Program-made: the position numbers and the translations under genes
Shown: positions 17,674-27,710 of the stretch, one piece after another
How the letters are laid out: every line of letters begins with the position of its first letter
How positions within the stretch are numbered: the stretch's first letter is position 1
Origin: an uncultured Pelagibacteraceae bacterium
GTDB taxonomy: Bacteria > Pseudomonadota > Alphaproteobacteria > Pelagibacterales > Pelagibacteraceae
Reading direction: 5' to 3'
Assembly (NCBI GenBank): GCA_902581775.1
Contig: CACHPJ010000001.1
Span: 26,715-90,714, forward strand
Length of the DNA: 64,000 nt
Notes under the pieces: model-generated
Seen by the model: only the letters and a program-made list of their open reading frames with translations
Told to the model about the DNA's origin: nothing
Databases searched by the model: none

Positions 17674-19572
17674 ATGAATTTAAAAAACTTATTTATGTGG
17701 ATGATAATAATCCTGCTTTCAGTAGGGTTATTTAATATGTTTCAAAATCCCGAAAACGTTAACTCAGCAAAAAGCAAAGTTCCTTTTTCAAAATTTCTTA
17801 AAGAGGTAGATGATGGAAGAGTAATTCAAGTTGAAATACAAGGAAACAATATTAAAGGTAAACTTGCAGATGGATCTAATTTTACAACTTATTCACCAAA
17901 CTATCCTAATCTAGTTGAAAAATTATCTGAAAAGGGAGTGAGCATTATTGCAACTCCACTAGAGGATAAAATGCCTTCACTTTTAGGAATCTTATTATCT
18001 TGGTTCCCAATGCTTTTACTTATTGGAGTTTGGATATTTTTTATGCGCCAAATGCAAGGTGGAAAAGGTGGTGCCATGGGGTTTGGAAGATCAAAAGCAA
18101 AACTTCTAAATGAAGCACAAGGAAAAGTAACTTTCAATGATGTTGCCGGGGTTGAAGAGGCAAAAGAGGAAGTTGAGGAAATAGTTGAATTTTTAAAAGA
18201 TCCAAAAAAATTTAGTAGATTAGGTGGAAAAATTCCGAAAGGCGCTCTCTTGATTGGACCTCCTGGAACTGGTAAAACTTTATTAGCAAAAGCAATCGCT
18301 GGGGAAGCTAACGTTCCTTTCTTTTCAATTTCTGGTTCTGATTTCGTAGAAATGTTTGTTGGAGTAGGTGCTTCTAGAGTACGAGATATGTTTGAGCAAG
18401 GAAAAAAACATTCTCCTTGTATAATTTTCATCGATGAAATTGATGCCGTAGGCAGAAGTAGAGGGGCAGGTCTAGGCGGAGGCAACGATGAAAGAGAACA
18501 GACTTTGAATCAGCTTTTAGTAGAAATGGATGGTTTTGACACCAATGAAGGAATAATTTTAATTGCAGCTACAAACAGACCAGATGTTCTTGATCCTGCA
18601 TTATTAAGGCCAGGAAGATTCGATAGACAAGTTGTTGTTGGTAATCCCGATATTGTTGGAAGAGAAGCTATACTTAAGGTGCACATAAAAAAAATTAATA
18701 CCGGCCCAGATGTTAAGCTAAGAACTATTGCAAGAGGTACTCCAGGATTCTCTGGTGCTGATTTAGCAAACTTGATTAATGAGTCGGCATTATTAGCTGC
18801 TAGAAAAAATAAGAGAGTGGTAACAATGTCTGATGTTGAGGAAGCAAAAGATAAAGTTATGATGGGTGCTGAGAGAAGATCGATGGTAATGTCTGAAGAT
18901 GAAAAAAAACTTACAGCATATCACGAAGGTGGCCACGCTATAGTCGCATTAAATGAAAAAGCATCTGATCCAATTCATAAAGCTACAATTATACCAAGAG
19001 GTAGGGCATTAGGTATGGTCATGAGATTGCCCGAACGAGATCAGCTTTCAGTCACAAGAGAAAAAATGTACTCAGATATTGCTGTTGCTATGGGTGGAAG
19101 AATTGCCGAAGAGTTAATTTTTGGACACGATAAAGTAACTTCTGGTGCATCATCAGATATCGACATGGTAACAAAAATGGCTAAAAATATGGTAACAAAA
19201 TACGGAATGAGTAAAGAATTGGGAACCATAGCTTATGGAGAAAATGAAGAAGAAGTTTTTTTAGGAAGATCAGTCACAAAGCAACAAAACATGTCAGAGG
19301 AAACAGCTAAAAAAGTGGATTCTGAAGTTAAAAAAATAGTCGATAAAGGGTATGAAAGAGCTAAAAAAGTTTTAACTGAAAAGATTGATGATTTGCACAA
19401 GATTGCTAAAGCTTTATTAGTTTATGAAACACTATCTGGCGATGAGATAAGAGATTTAATCTTAAGAGATATTAAACCATCAAGATCTTTTAAAGATGAC
19501 AAAGAGGACGATAATAAAAAAGAGTCTTCGGCACTCGATTCTTTAGGTCTTAAACCCAAACCGGCAATTTAA
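17674..19572 (+). CDS. ftsH: ATP-dependent zinc metalloprotease FtsH
   Basis: A 632-residue inner-membrane AAA+ protease. Two membrane segments (4-22 and 103-124) flank a periplasmic domain. Walker A GPPGTGKT is at 195-202, Walker B IIFIDEID at 250-257, the second region of homology near 297-318, and the zinc site HEGGH at 417-421. It degrades membrane proteins and regulators such as RpoH and LpxC. The ATG has no recognisable Shine-Dalgarno in front. ftsH after tilS is the common bacterial order. Confidence 0.98.
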   Translation: MNLKNLFMWMIIILLSVGLFNMFQNPENVNSAKSKVPFSKFLKEVDDGRVIQVEIQGNNIKGKLADGSNFTTYSPNYPNLVEKLSEKGVSIIATPLEDKMPSLLGILLSWFPMLLLIGVWIFFMRQMQGGKGGAMGFGRSKAKLLNEAQGKVTFNDVAGVEEAKEEVEEIVEFLKDPKKFSRLGGKIPKGALLIGPPGTGKTLLAKAIAGEANVPFFSISGSDFVEMFVGVGASRVRDMFEQGKKHSPCIIFIDEIDAVGRSRGAGLGGGNDEREQTLNQLLVEMDGFDTNEGIILIAATNRPDVLDPALLRPGRFDRQVVVGNPDIVGREAILKVHIKKINTGPDVKLRTIARGTPGFSGADLANLINESALLAARKNKRVVTMSDVEEAKDKVMMGAERRSMVMSEDEKKLTAYHEGGHAIVALNEKASDPIHKATIIPRGRALGMVMRLPERDQLSVTREKMYSDIAVAMGGRIAEELIFGHDKVTSGASSDIDMVTKMAKNMVTKYGMSKELGTIAYGENEEEVFLGRSVTKQQNMSEETAKKVDSEVKKIVDKGYERAKKVLTEKIDDLHKIAKALLVYETLSGDEIRDLILRDIKPSRSFKDDKEDDNKKESSALDSLGLKPKPAI

Positions 19573-19583
19573 GAAGCATACCA

Positions 19584-20642
19584 ATGAATAAATATTACAC
19601 TCGAGCGTGTAATTTTTATTATGGTTATCGCGCAAAGTACCTTATTAAAAAAAAACTAGCATTACCATTATGTGGAAATAAAGAGATTGCTTTTGATAAG
19701 ATTGAATTATTTACAAGAAATTCTAAATTTACAACTTCTAAAAAGATAAAAATAAAAAAAATAAATTTATTAAAATTTAAAGTAAAAAAAAAAATTAAAG
19801 AGGATTTAAAAAAAATTACATTAAAAAGAAAAAACTTTTTATTAAACGTAAATTTTTCTGAACCTTCTATAATGGGTATTTTAAATTTAACGCCTGACAG
19901 TTTTTCAGATGGTGGCAAATATAATAAAAAAAAAAGTTCTGAGCAACACATAAAGAAAATGATAATTTCAGGCGCCAACATTATAGATGTTGGAGGTGAG
20001 TCTACAAGACCTGGATCAAAAACAGTTCCAATAAATAAGGAGTGGGATAGGATTAAATACACGATTAAAAATTTTAAAAAAAAATATAAAAAAATTTGTC
20101 TTTCACTTGATACAAGAAAACCAGAGATCATGATAAAAGGATACAATTATGGTGTAGATTTAATAAATGATATTTCAGGCTTTAATTATAATGATCAATC
20201 TAAAGATAAACTAATAAATATGAGTATTCCTAAAGTGATTCATCATATACAAGGAACTCCTAATACAATGCAAAAAAATCCAAAATACAAAAATGTTCTT
20301 TTAGATATTTATGATTTTTTTGAAAAAAAAATAAATGATTCGAATAACAAAGAATTAGTTTTAGACCCCGGTATTGGTTTTGGAAAAAATTTGAAACATA
20401 ATTTGACTTTAATTTCAAAAATTTCTTTGTTTCATAGTCTTGGATTTCCTATTTTAATCGGAACTTCAAGAAAGAGGTTTATAGGACAATTAACTAAAAA
20501 TTATGATAGCAAAACTAGATTAGGAGGAACGCTTGCATCAGTTCTTTTTTTACTTTCACAAGGTGTACAAATGTTTAGAGTACATGATGTGCAAGAAATT
20601 AAACAAGGTATTTTAGTATTTAAAAAGATTTACAAAGATTAA
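19584..20642 (+). CDS. folP: dihydropteroate synthase with N-terminal extension
   Basis: A 352-residue protein whose DHPS barrel begins at IMGILNLTPDSFSDGG (96-111) and continues with DVGGESTRPGS (135-145), SLDTRKPEI, NDISGF, LDPGIGFGK and GTSRKRF. It joins p-aminobenzoate to the pterin in folate synthesis. Residues 1-90 form an extra, lysine-rich domain (segments ALPLCGNKEIAFDKIELFTR and the RACNFYYG start) not needed for the barrel. I recall similar leader regions in other alphaproteobacterial FolP proteins, but not their function. Confidence 0.95.
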   Translation: MNKYYTRACNFYYGYRAKYLIKKKLALPLCGNKEIAFDKIELFTRNSKFTTSKKIKIKKINLLKFKVKKKIKEDLKKITLKRKNFLLNVNFSEPSIMGILNLTPDSFSDGGKYNKKKSSEQHIKKMIISGANIIDVGGESTRPGSKTVPINKEWDRIKYTIKNFKKKYKKICLSLDTRKPEIMIKGYNYGVDLINDISGFNYNDQSKDKLINMSIPKVIHHIQGTPNTMQKNPKYKNVLLDIYDFFEKKINDSNNKELVLDPGIGFGKNLKHNLTLISKISLFHSLGFPILIGTSRKRFIGQLTKNYDSKTRLGGTLASVLFLLSQGVQMFRVHDVQEIKQGILVFKKIYKD

Positions 20643-20652
20643 ACACCTAATA

Positions 20653-21984
20653 ATGAAAAATAAATATTTTGGCACAGATGGAATAAGAGGCACAGTCAAT
20701 AAAGGTAATATTACTGGAGAGAAATTTTTTAAGTTTGGTCTTGCGTCTGGTACTTATTTTAAAAATCAAAAAAAAAATAAACAAGTTGCGATTATTGCTA
20801 AGGATACAAGATTATCTGGATACACTCTTGAACCCGCTTTAGTCTCAGGACTTGTTTCTGGTGGAATGCACGTTTTTACGCTGGGTCCATTACCAACAAA
20901 TGGACTTGCAATGTTAACTAAATCAATGAAAGCTAATATGGGGATTATGATTACTGCATCACATAATCCTTATTATGATAATGGTTTAAAATTATTTGGA
21001 CCTGATGGGATGAAACTATCTGATAAAATTGAGAAAAAAATTGAAAAATTAATAGATGCAAAAAATACAAAACAACTAACAAATCCAAAACTATTAGGGA
21101 GAGTTAAACGATTAGAAGATGGAAATGATAAGTATGTAGAAATATTAAAAAATAATTTTCCAAATAGTTTTAAACTTAAAGGAACAAAAATTGTCTTAGA
21201 TTGCGCAAATGGAGCTTGTTATAAAGCTGCCCCAAAATTACTAAAAGAGCTTGGAGCCAAAGTGATATCTCTCGGTGTAAAACCAGATGGTCTAAATATT
21301 AATGAAAAATGTGGCTCAACTTACCCATCAAAAATTAGATTAGCAGTAAAAAAATTTAAAGCTAACTTAGGTATTTCTTTTGATGGTGATGCTGACAGAA
21401 TTATTATGTGTGATGAGAATGGAAAAATTGTAAATGGAGATCAAATTATAGCTATGCTGGCTAGAAGATGGAAATTAAAGGGAATTTTAAAAGGAGGTGT
21501 GGTAGGAACTTTAATGTCTAATTATGGACTAGAAAAATTTTTAATGAAAGAAAAAATTAGATTTTCTAGATCCAAAGTAGGAGATAGGTATGTTAAAGAA
21601 AAGATGAAAAAATTGAATTTTAATTTAGGGGGTGAACAATCTGGCCATATTATTTTAGGAAAATTTGCTACCACTGGTGATGGTTTGCTTGTAGCGCTTG
21701 AGGTTTTATTTTCTTTGAGAAAAGGTAAGAAAGCCAGTGAATTACTAAATGTTTTTAAACCTTTGCCACAAATTTTAGAAAGTATAATTGTAAGAGATAA
21801 ACATATATTAAGTAAACCAAAATGTAAGAATGCAATTAAAATAGCCAACAAAATTATGAGCAACCAGGGAAGAATTTTGGTTAGAAAATCAGGAACTGAA
21901 CCAAAAATTAGGATAATGGCCGAGTCATATGATAAAAGTTTAATTTTAAAATGTATAAAAATAATTAAGAGTTCGATAAAATAA
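20653..21984 (+). CDS. glmM: phosphoglucosamine mutase
   Basis: A 443-residue alpha-D-phosphohexomutase converting glucosamine-6-P to glucosamine-1-P for peptidoglycan and lipid A. The phosphoserine loop TASHNPYYDNGLK carries S103, the metal loop is FDGDADR, and the phosphate-binding RKSGTEPKIRIMAE is near the C-terminus. It follows folP by ten bases, the usual ftsH-folP-glmM order. Confidence 0.97.
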   Translation: MKNKYFGTDGIRGTVNKGNITGEKFFKFGLASGTYFKNQKKNKQVAIIAKDTRLSGYTLEPALVSGLVSGGMHVFTLGPLPTNGLAMLTKSMKANMGIMITASHNPYYDNGLKLFGPDGMKLSDKIEKKIEKLIDAKNTKQLTNPKLLGRVKRLEDGNDKYVEILKNNFPNSFKLKGTKIVLDCANGACYKAAPKLLKELGAKVISLGVKPDGLNINEKCGSTYPSKIRLAVKKFKANLGISFDGDADRIIMCDENGKIVNGDQIIAMLARRWKLKGILKGGVVGTLMSNYGLEKFLMKEKIRFSRSKVGDRYVKEKMKKLNFNLGGEQSGHIILGKFATTGDGLLVALEVLFSLRKGKKASELLNVFKPLPQILESIIVRDKHILSKPKCKNAIKIANKIMSNQGRILVRKSGTEPKIRIMAESYDKSLILKCIKIIKSSIK

Positions 21985-22797
21985 TTGAAACCTAAATCTA
22001 AAATTTTAGTAATTGCGGGATCAGACTCATCTGGAGGAGCTGGAATTCAGGCTGATATTAAAACTATTACCGCATTGGGAGGGTACGCAATGACAGCGGT
22101 TACTGCAATTACAACTCAGAATACTACAGGTGTTAACTCAGTATTGGCAATACCTCCAAAAGAAATAGAAAAACAAATTTTATTTACTTGTAAAGATATA
22201 AAACCCGAAGCAATTAAAATAGGCATGCTTCACTCATCAGAAGTAATTCTGGCAGTCATAAAGGCTTTAAAAAAAGTTAAAACAAAAAAAATAATTCTAG
22301 ATCCCGTTATGATTGCTAAAGGAGGCTTTAAGTTAATAAATGATAAAGCTATAGAAATTTTAAAAGAAAAATTGATAAAAAAAGTCCACCTGATAACACC
22401 CAACATACCTGAAGCAGAAGTTTTAACAAAAACAAAAATAAGAAACCTAGAAGATATGATTAATGCTGCCAATATTTTGCTTAGTTTAGGGATTAAAAAT
22501 ATCTTGATAAAAGGCGGCCATGGTAAAACAAGCACTATGTACGATGTTTTTCTAAATAAAAAAGAGTTTAATATTTACAAAAATAAAAGAATTAAAACTA
22601 GAAATACTCATGGAACAGGTTGTACTTTATCAAGCGCAATTACAACTTTTTTTGCATGTGGAAAAAATCTAAATAAGTCCTGTGAGCTTGGAATTAAATA
22701 TGTTAATCAATCAATAAGATCCAATCTTAACTATGGAAAAGGTCATGGACCAATTAATCACTTAAGCTCAATTAAAATAAATAGGAAATATAGATAA
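21985..22797 (+). CDS. thiD: hydroxymethylpyrimidine (phosphate) kinase
   Basis: A 270-residue ribokinase-fold enzyme phosphorylating HMP and HMP-P for thiamine synthesis. It shows [18 protein letters not shown], a TQNTTGV segment, [10 protein letters not shown] and the anion-hole loop [10 protein letters not shown]. The start is TTG, directly after the glmM stop. With thiE (3441) it completes the pyrimidine branch from salvaged HMP; no thiC is in the window. Confidence 0.95.
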   Translation: MKPKSKILVIAGSDSSGGAGIQADIKTITALGGYAMTAVTAITTQNTTGVNSVLAIPPKEIEKQILFTCKDIKPEAIKIGMLHSSEVILAVIKALKKVKTKKIILDPVMIAKGGFKLINDKAIEILKEKLIKKVHLITPNIPEAEVLTKTKIRNLEDMINAANILLSLGIKNILIKGGHGKTSTMYDVFLNKKEFNIYKNKRIKTRNTHGTGCTLSSAITTFFACGKNLNKSCELGIKYVNQSIRSNLNYGKGHGPINHLSSIKINRKYR

Positions 22798-24086
22798 TGA
22801 AAAATGTTGTAGTTGTAGGCTCACAGTGGGGTGATGAAGGAAAAGGGAAAATTGTAGATTGGTTATCTAGTGAGGCTGATGTTGTTGCACGCTTTCAAGG
22901 GGGACACAATGCAGGCCACACATTAGTAATAGATAATGTTACATATAAATTAAGATTATTACCTTCAGGCATAGTTAGAAAAAATAAAATTTCTATTATA
23001 GGAAATGGTGTTGTTGTAGACCCTTGGGCACTATTAGAAGAGATAAGTGAAATTAAATCAAAAGGAATAAACGTAGATGAAAAAAATTTAATCATTTCAG
23101 AGTCAGCTAATTTAATATTACCATTCCACAAAGAGATGGATGAAATAAGAGAAGATTCAGCTGGAAAATCTAAAATTGGGACAACTAGAAGAGGAATAGG
23201 TCCTGCTTACGAGGATAAAATTGGTAGAAGATCTATACGAGTAATGGATTTGGTTTCAGAGAGCAATCTAGACCGAAGACTAGAAACTGTTCTTATACAT
23301 CATAATGCAATTAGAAAAGGCCTTGGAAAAAAAATTTTTAAAAAAGATAAACTTAAGCAAGATCTTTTAAAAATAGCTCCAGAAATTTTGAAATATTCTC
23401 AACCAGTTTGGAAAAGATTAAGCGAATTTAAATCTCAAAGAAAAAAAATTCTTTTTGAAGGTGCGCAAGGTATTTTATTAGATGTTGATCATGGCACCTA
23501 TCCTTTTGTCACATCATCTAATACTGTTGCATCATCTGCTGCTACTGGTACTGGTTGTGGAGTTGACACTATAAATTATGTCCTTGGAATAACTAAAGCT
23601 TATACAACAAGAGTTGGTGAAGGTCCTTTTCCAACAGAATTAAAAGATAAAACTGGCGAACAGCTCGGCAGTAGAGGCAAAGAGTTTGGAACTGTTACTA
23701 GCAGAAAAAGAAGATGTGGTTGGTTTGACGGGGTCCTAGTAAGACAAACCATTAAAATATCAGGGATAAATGGTATTGCCTTAACTAAGCTTGATGTTTT
23801 AGATGAATTAGAGGAAATTAAAATGTGTGTTGCTTATGATCTAGAAGGTAAAGAAATTGATTATTTACCTGCAGCTGTAGAAGATCAACTAAAAGTAAAA
23901 CCTATTTATAGATCTTTTGAGGGATGGAGAGCTAAAACAAACGGTATAAAAGATTTTGATAAATTACCAGATAATGCAAAAATTTATATTAAGGAACTTG
24001 AAAAATTTATAGAGACAAAAGTGTCAAGTATCTCAACAAGTCCTGAGAGAAAAGATACAATACTTATAGAAAATCCTTTTAAATAA
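22797..24086 (+). CDS. purA: adenylosuccinate synthase
   Basis: A 429-residue enzyme making adenylosuccinate from IMP, aspartate and GTP. The N-terminal [16 protein letters not shown] is diagnostic, with [26 protein letters not shown], the [14 protein letters not shown] segment and [10 protein letters not shown] also present. Its ATG overlaps the thiD stop by one base. It converges on rpoH with only two bases between stop codons. Confidence 0.98.
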   Translation: MKNVVVVGSQWGDEGKGKIVDWLSSEADVVARFQGGHNAGHTLVIDNVTYKLRLLPSGIVRKNKISIIGNGVVVDPWALLEEISEIKSKGINVDEKNLIISESANLILPFHKEMDEIREDSAGKSKIGTTRRGIGPAYEDKIGRRSIRVMDLVSESNLDRRLETVLIHHNAIRKGLGKKIFKKDKLKQDLLKIAPEILKYSQPVWKRLSEFKSQRKKILFEGAQGILLDVDHGTYPFVTSSNTVASSAATGTGCGVDTINYVLGITKAYTTRVGEGPFPTELKDKTGEQLGSRGKEFGTVTSRKRRCGWFDGVLVRQTIKISGINGIALTKLDVLDELEEIKMCVAYDLEGKEIDYLPAAVEDQLKVKPIYRSFEGWRAKTNGIKDFDKLPDNAKIYIKELEKFIETKVSSISTSPERKDTILIENPFK

Positions 24087-24088
24087 TT

Positions 24089-24985
24089 TTATTTAGCTGC
24101 AAGCAAGTTTTTAGATTTATTTGCATTAATCATTGATTTTTGAAGTTTTTCAAAAGCTTTAGTTTCTATCTGTCTAATTCTTTCTCTACTAATTTTGTAT
24201 TTTTTACTTAAATCCTCTAAAGTTTGAGGGTTTTCATTCAATCTTCTAGCTTCAATTATTTCTTTTTCTCTAGTATTAAGAATTTTTATTGCGTCTTTAA
24301 GTAGATTTTTTTTATTTTCAAGCTCTTGTCTTTGAGAAATTAAAAGTTCCTGATCTAGACTTTCATCTACCAGCCAATCTTGCCATTCCTCAGTTTCACC
24401 TGATTTAATTGGATCATTAAGTGACTTTTCTTGACCCATCATTCTTCTATTCATATTTACAACTTCTTCAGAACTTACATCTAGTCTTTTTGAAATTTCA
24501 TTAACCTGCTCATTTCTTAAATCACCTTCTTGACCAGGAGCAATTTTATTTTTTATTTTTCTTAAATTAAAAAAGAGTTTTTTTTGAGCTGTAGTAGTTC
24601 CCATTTTTACCAGGCTCCAAGATCTTAATACATATTCTTGTATTGCAGCTTTAATCCACCACATTGCGTATGTTGCAAGTCTAAAACCTTTATCGGGATC
24701 AAACTTTTTAACTGCTTGCATCAATCCAATATTACCCTCAGATATTAATTCATTAATTGGTAATCCATAGCCTCTATAACCCATTGCAATTTTTGCAACC
24801 AACCTTAAATGACTTGTGACCAATTTGTGAGCTGATTTTAAGTTTCCTCTATCTTTCCAATTTTTAGCAAGCATATACTCTTCCTCTGCGTCTAACATTG
24901 GAAACTTTTTTATCTGAGATAAATATAGCGACAAACCACCTGTGTTAGGTGTTGGCAGATTTGACAGTTCATTATTTTTTTTCAT
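24089..24985 (-). CDS. rpoH: heat-shock sigma factor RpoH (sigma-32)
   Basis: A 298-residue sigma-70 family factor with region 2 (LVTSHLRLVAKIAMGYRGYG, LATYAMWWIKAAIQEYVLRS) and region 4 ending in DLSKKYKISRERIRQIETKAF. The RpoH box appears as AQKKLFFNLRKIKNKI. It directs RNA polymerase to heat-shock promoters, possibly including that of ftsH here. It follows rluD by 24 bases on the same strand. Confidence 0.95.
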   Translation of the reverse strand: MKKNNELSNLPTPNTGGLSLYLSQIKKFPMLDAEEEYMLAKNWKDRGNLKSAHKLVTSHLRLVAKIAMGYRGYGLPINELISEGNIGLMQAVKKFDPDKGFRLATYAMWWIKAAIQEYVLRSWSLVKMGTTTAQKKLFFNLRKIKNKIAPGQEGDLRNEQVNEISKRLDVSSEEVVNMNRRMMGQEKSLNDPIKSGETEEWQDWLVDESLDQELLISQRQELENKKNLLKDAIKILNTREKEIIEARRLNENPQTLEDLSKKYKISRERIRQIETKAFEKLQKSMINANKSKNLLAAK

Positions 24986-25009
24986 ATGAATTATTTATAT
25001 GTTGTGTAA

Positions 25010-25999
25010 TTAATTTTCAACCACTTGTTTTTCAAGAAAATTCAATAATTTTTTAAAATCCTTTGGAACGGAAGACTCAAAACTAATCAATTTTTTATTT
25101 GAAGGATTTTTTAAAGTCAAATTTTTGGCATGTAATGCTTGGCCATTTAATTCTTTAATTAAATTTTCAAATTTTTTTTCAATATTTTTAAAACCTCTTA
25201 ATTTTTTTCCGTAATACTTATCACCAATTATATAATTTTTTATAAATTGCATATGAACTCTAATCTGGTGAGTTCTACCTGTTTCAAGATTAAATTCAAC
25301 TAAACTGACCTTAGGAGTACTTTTGATATTATATACTTTTATAGTTTTATAATTTGTTATAGCTAGTTTCCCTTTTTTTTCACTAACAGACATCAATTTT
25401 CTATTCTTTTTACTTCGTTGAATGAATGTTTTTATTTTACCTTTTAGGGGTCTAATAACTCCCCATATTAAAGCAAGATATGTTCTTTTAATTGAATGAT
25501 CACTAAACTGCTGGCTTAAAAAATTATGAGCAAAATTATTTTTTGCTACAACTAGTAACCCACTTGTATCTTTATCGATTCTATGAACTATTCCAGGTCT
25601 AATAGGGCCATTTATATTTGATAAATTATTATTATATTTATAAATAAGAGCATTTACTAATGTGTCTTTATAATTTCCTGCACCTGGATGAACCACCATT
25701 CCACTTGGCTTGTTAATTACTAAAATATTATTATCTTCATAAACAATATCTAGCTTAATTTTTTTCGGCTTAACAATTACTTTTTCTTCCAACTTTATAC
25801 TAATTTGTATTTGTTGATCTCCTTTAATTTTTTTTGAAGGTGAAGAAATAATTTTATTATCTACCTTAACATTTTGATTTTCAATTATTTTTTTTAAATA
25901 TGTCCTAGAAAAATCAGGTATTTTTTCCGATAATAATATATCAAGCCTTTTACCTTCATCTTTTATGTTGGATAAAAATTTGATTGTGTTATTTATCAT
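25010..25999 (-). CDS. rluD: 23S rRNA pseudouridine synthase RluD-like
   Basis: A 329-residue protein with an N-terminal S4 RNA-binding domain (RLDILLSEKIPDFSRTYLKK) and an RsuA/RluD catalytic domain. The motif PGIVHRIDKDTSGLLVVAKN contains the catalytic aspartate, and LETGRTHQIRVHM follows. RluD modifies helix 69 of 23S rRNA; RluC-type specificity cannot be excluded. It shares a 23-base gap with the tRNA-Arg gene on the other strand. Confidence 0.93.
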   Translation of the reverse strand: MINNTIKFLSNIKDEGKRLDILLSEKIPDFSRTYLKKIIENQNVKVDNKIISSPSKKIKGDQQIQISIKLEEKVIVKPKKIKLDIVYEDNNILVINKPSGMVVHPGAGNYKDTLVNALIYKYNNNLSNINGPIRPGIVHRIDKDTSGLLVVAKNNFAHNFLSQQFSDHSIKRTYLALIWGVIRPLKGKIKTFIQRSKKNRKLMSVSEKKGKLAITNYKTIKVYNIKSTPKVSLVEFNLETGRTHQIRVHMQFIKNYIIGDKYYGKKLRGFKNIEKKFENLIKELNGQALHAKNLTLKNPSNKKLISFESSVPKDFKKLLNFLEKQVVEN

Positions 26000-26022
26000 T
26001 TCTATTTAAATTATATACATTT

Positions 26023-26099
26023 GCGTTCGTAGCTCAACTGGATAGAGCGTCTGACTTCGGATCAGAAGGTTGAGGGTTCAAATCCTTCCGGGCGCACCA
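26023..26099 (+). tRNA. tRNA-Arg (UCG)
   Basis: A 77-base cloverleaf with encoded CCA. The acceptor stem GCGTTCG pairs with CGGGCGC, the anticodon stem-loop is TCTGA-CTTCGGA-TCAGA with anticodon TCG, and the T arm has GGTTCAAATCC. The gene ends two bases before the stop codon of the minus-strand glycosyltransferase, so an accessory insert abuts its 3' end. Confidence 0.95.
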
Positions 26100-26100
26100 A

Positions 26101-26916
26101 TTAAAGAATCCATTCTTTAAATTTAGATTTATTTTCAACTATATATTTTGGAAAATCTTCATTTAATTCAACTTTTTCGTATTTGATATTTCTATCAAAT
26201 AGATCTTTTTTATTATTTATTCTTTCTTGTATTTTTCCTTCATCAAAGAAATTATCTTTTTTGAACTCTTGATGTGCAAAAACTTTAATTTTTTTTGATA
26301 TTTCCTTTGGTCTTTTTAAAAAGCTGAAGTGCCAACCACCATCATAAATTAACTGGGGAGCCTTTGGTTTATAAAATTGCCAAAAGGGTCTTTTTTTTGT
26401 TTTTATATTTCTAAGCCACTGAGGCGATCTAAGAAATTTTTTTTGACAAATTTTAGTTCCCATCCAGTATTTGTCTGTAAAATTTTGTAAGTTTAACTTC
26501 GATTGAAAATTTTTTTGTAAAAAACAAGCATACTTATTTTTAGTCTTAAAATAGGAAATTTTTTTTGGATCAGGTATTTCATCAATATCGGAAATCATGA
26601 TTAAATCTTCTTCATTATACTTTGAAAATCCTTTTGATAGAGAATTTCTTTGATGCTGATCCCGAACATGATTAGATCCCCAATTCTTTTTTAAAGGTTT
26701 TGTATCCATAGGTAAGTCGTCTACAATTATATAAGTAATTTTATCCTTAAACTTTTTAAAATTATTATAATCAAAATTTAACTTCTTTTTATTTCCCGCA
26801 TGATCTCTTGTAGCTTCAGCTATTATAAATTTTTCGACAATATCTGCTAATGTATTTAATCTTATATCCAAAATTAAATTTTCATCAAAATACGAAAAAC
26901 AATCAATTAACTTCAT
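26101..26916 (-). CDS. family 17 glycosyltransferase-like protein
   Basis: A 271-residue protein resembling GT17 (beta-1,4-mannosyl-glycoprotein N-acetylglucosaminyltransferase family). The N-terminal LIDCFSYFDENLILDIRLNTL, then FIIAEATRDHAG and the metal-binding MISDIDEIPDP (DxD) are characteristic, followed by WHFSFLKRP. It likely adds a sugar to a surface polymer. The stop touches the tRNA-Arg gene and the start lies two bases after the ABC permease. The donor and acceptor are unknown. Confidence 0.85.
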   Translation of the reverse strand: MKLIDCFSYFDENLILDIRLNTLADIVEKFIIAEATRDHAGNKKKLNFDYNNFKKFKDKITYIIVDDLPMDTKPLKKNWGSNHVRDQHQRNSLSKGFSKYNEEDLIMISDIDEIPDPKKISYFKTKNKYACFLQKNFQSKLNLQNFTDKYWMGTKICQKKFLRSPQWLRNIKTKKRPFWQFYKPKAPQLIYDGGWHFSFLKRPKEISKKIKVFAHQEFKKDNFFDEGKIQERINNKKDLFDRNIKYEKVELNEDFPKYIVENKSKFKEWIL

Positions 26917-26918
26917 GT

Positions 26919-27710
26919 TTATTCCCCCATGTTAATAAGCGTGCCTCTTTCCCTTGCACCAGAGTAAGAAATATAAAAGATAGTTACTCCAGCAGTAAAA
27001 TATAAAAGAGAAATGATAACACCTTTAAATATTGTATAGTAATTAATAGCATCATTTATTAAAATATTTCTCATTTCTTCAAAAATATGAACTAAGGGCA
27101 AAATTTTAGATATTGTTTGAAGCCAATCTGGTAAAATTTCAATAGGGTAATAAATACACCCTAAAGGAGCTAAAAAGAAAAGACTTGCCCATGCAATATT
27201 TTCAAAAGATGGACCAAATCTTATTAGTCCTGCCGTAACTAATAAACCTAAAGTTACTCCAAATATATATAAACTTAAAAGTAAGAAAATTAGTGGAATA
27301 CCTAATTTGAAGACTGAGACCCCAAACAAAGGAATAGCTAAAAAAGCTGCTGGCACCAAACCTATCAATGTCCTGAATATAGCGGTTAAAGTTAATGCAG
27401 TTATAATTTCACTAATTTTTAAAGGGGCTATGAATAAGTTGGTAAAATTTCTGCTCCAAATCTCTTCTAAAAACATCATATTGTAACTTATGCTTGATCT
27501 AAATAAAAAATCATAGAGTATTGCTGCTGTTAAAATTATGCCGACGGTATTACTGTAATAGCTTGAGCTTAAAGTAAAAAATTTAGATATAAATCCCCAT
27601 AAAAAAATTTGAATTGTAGGCCAATAAATTAGATCGATCAATCTTGGAAAAGAGCTTTTGATTAAATAAAAATGTCTTAAACTCAAACCATAAATTTTAT
27701 GCCATCTCAT
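26919..27710 (-). CDS. ABC-2 type transporter permease
   Basis: A 263-residue integral membrane protein with about six helices (segments near 24-45, 55-75, 100-125, 135-160, 170-190 and 230-250). It contains the ABC-2 signature FLAPLGCIYYPIEILPDWLQ. Its ATG overlaps the ATPase gene by 14 bases, so the two form one exporter. This family exports drugs, polysaccharides or lipids. The adjacent glycosyltransferase suggests a glycan or glycolipid, but this is only a guess. Confidence 0.9.
   Translation of the reverse strand: MRWHKIYGLSLRHFYLIKSSFPRLIDLIYWPTIQIFLWGFISKFFTLSSSYYSNTVGIILTAAILYDFLFRSSISYNMMFLEEIWSRNFTNLFIAPLKISEIITALTLTAIFRTLIGLVPAAFLAIPLFGVSVFKLGIPLIFLLLSLYIFGVTLGLLVTAGLIRFGPSFENIAWASLFFLAPLGCIYYPIEILPDWLQTISKILPLVHIFEEMRNILINDAINYYTIFKGVIISLLYFTAGVTIFYISYSGARERGTLINMGE

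Noticed and set aside
17901..18485. Long antisense open frame within ftsH (194 codons)
   Set aside because: Opposite strand of a highly conserved gene, proline/serine-rich composition typical of antisense frames, no ribosome site.
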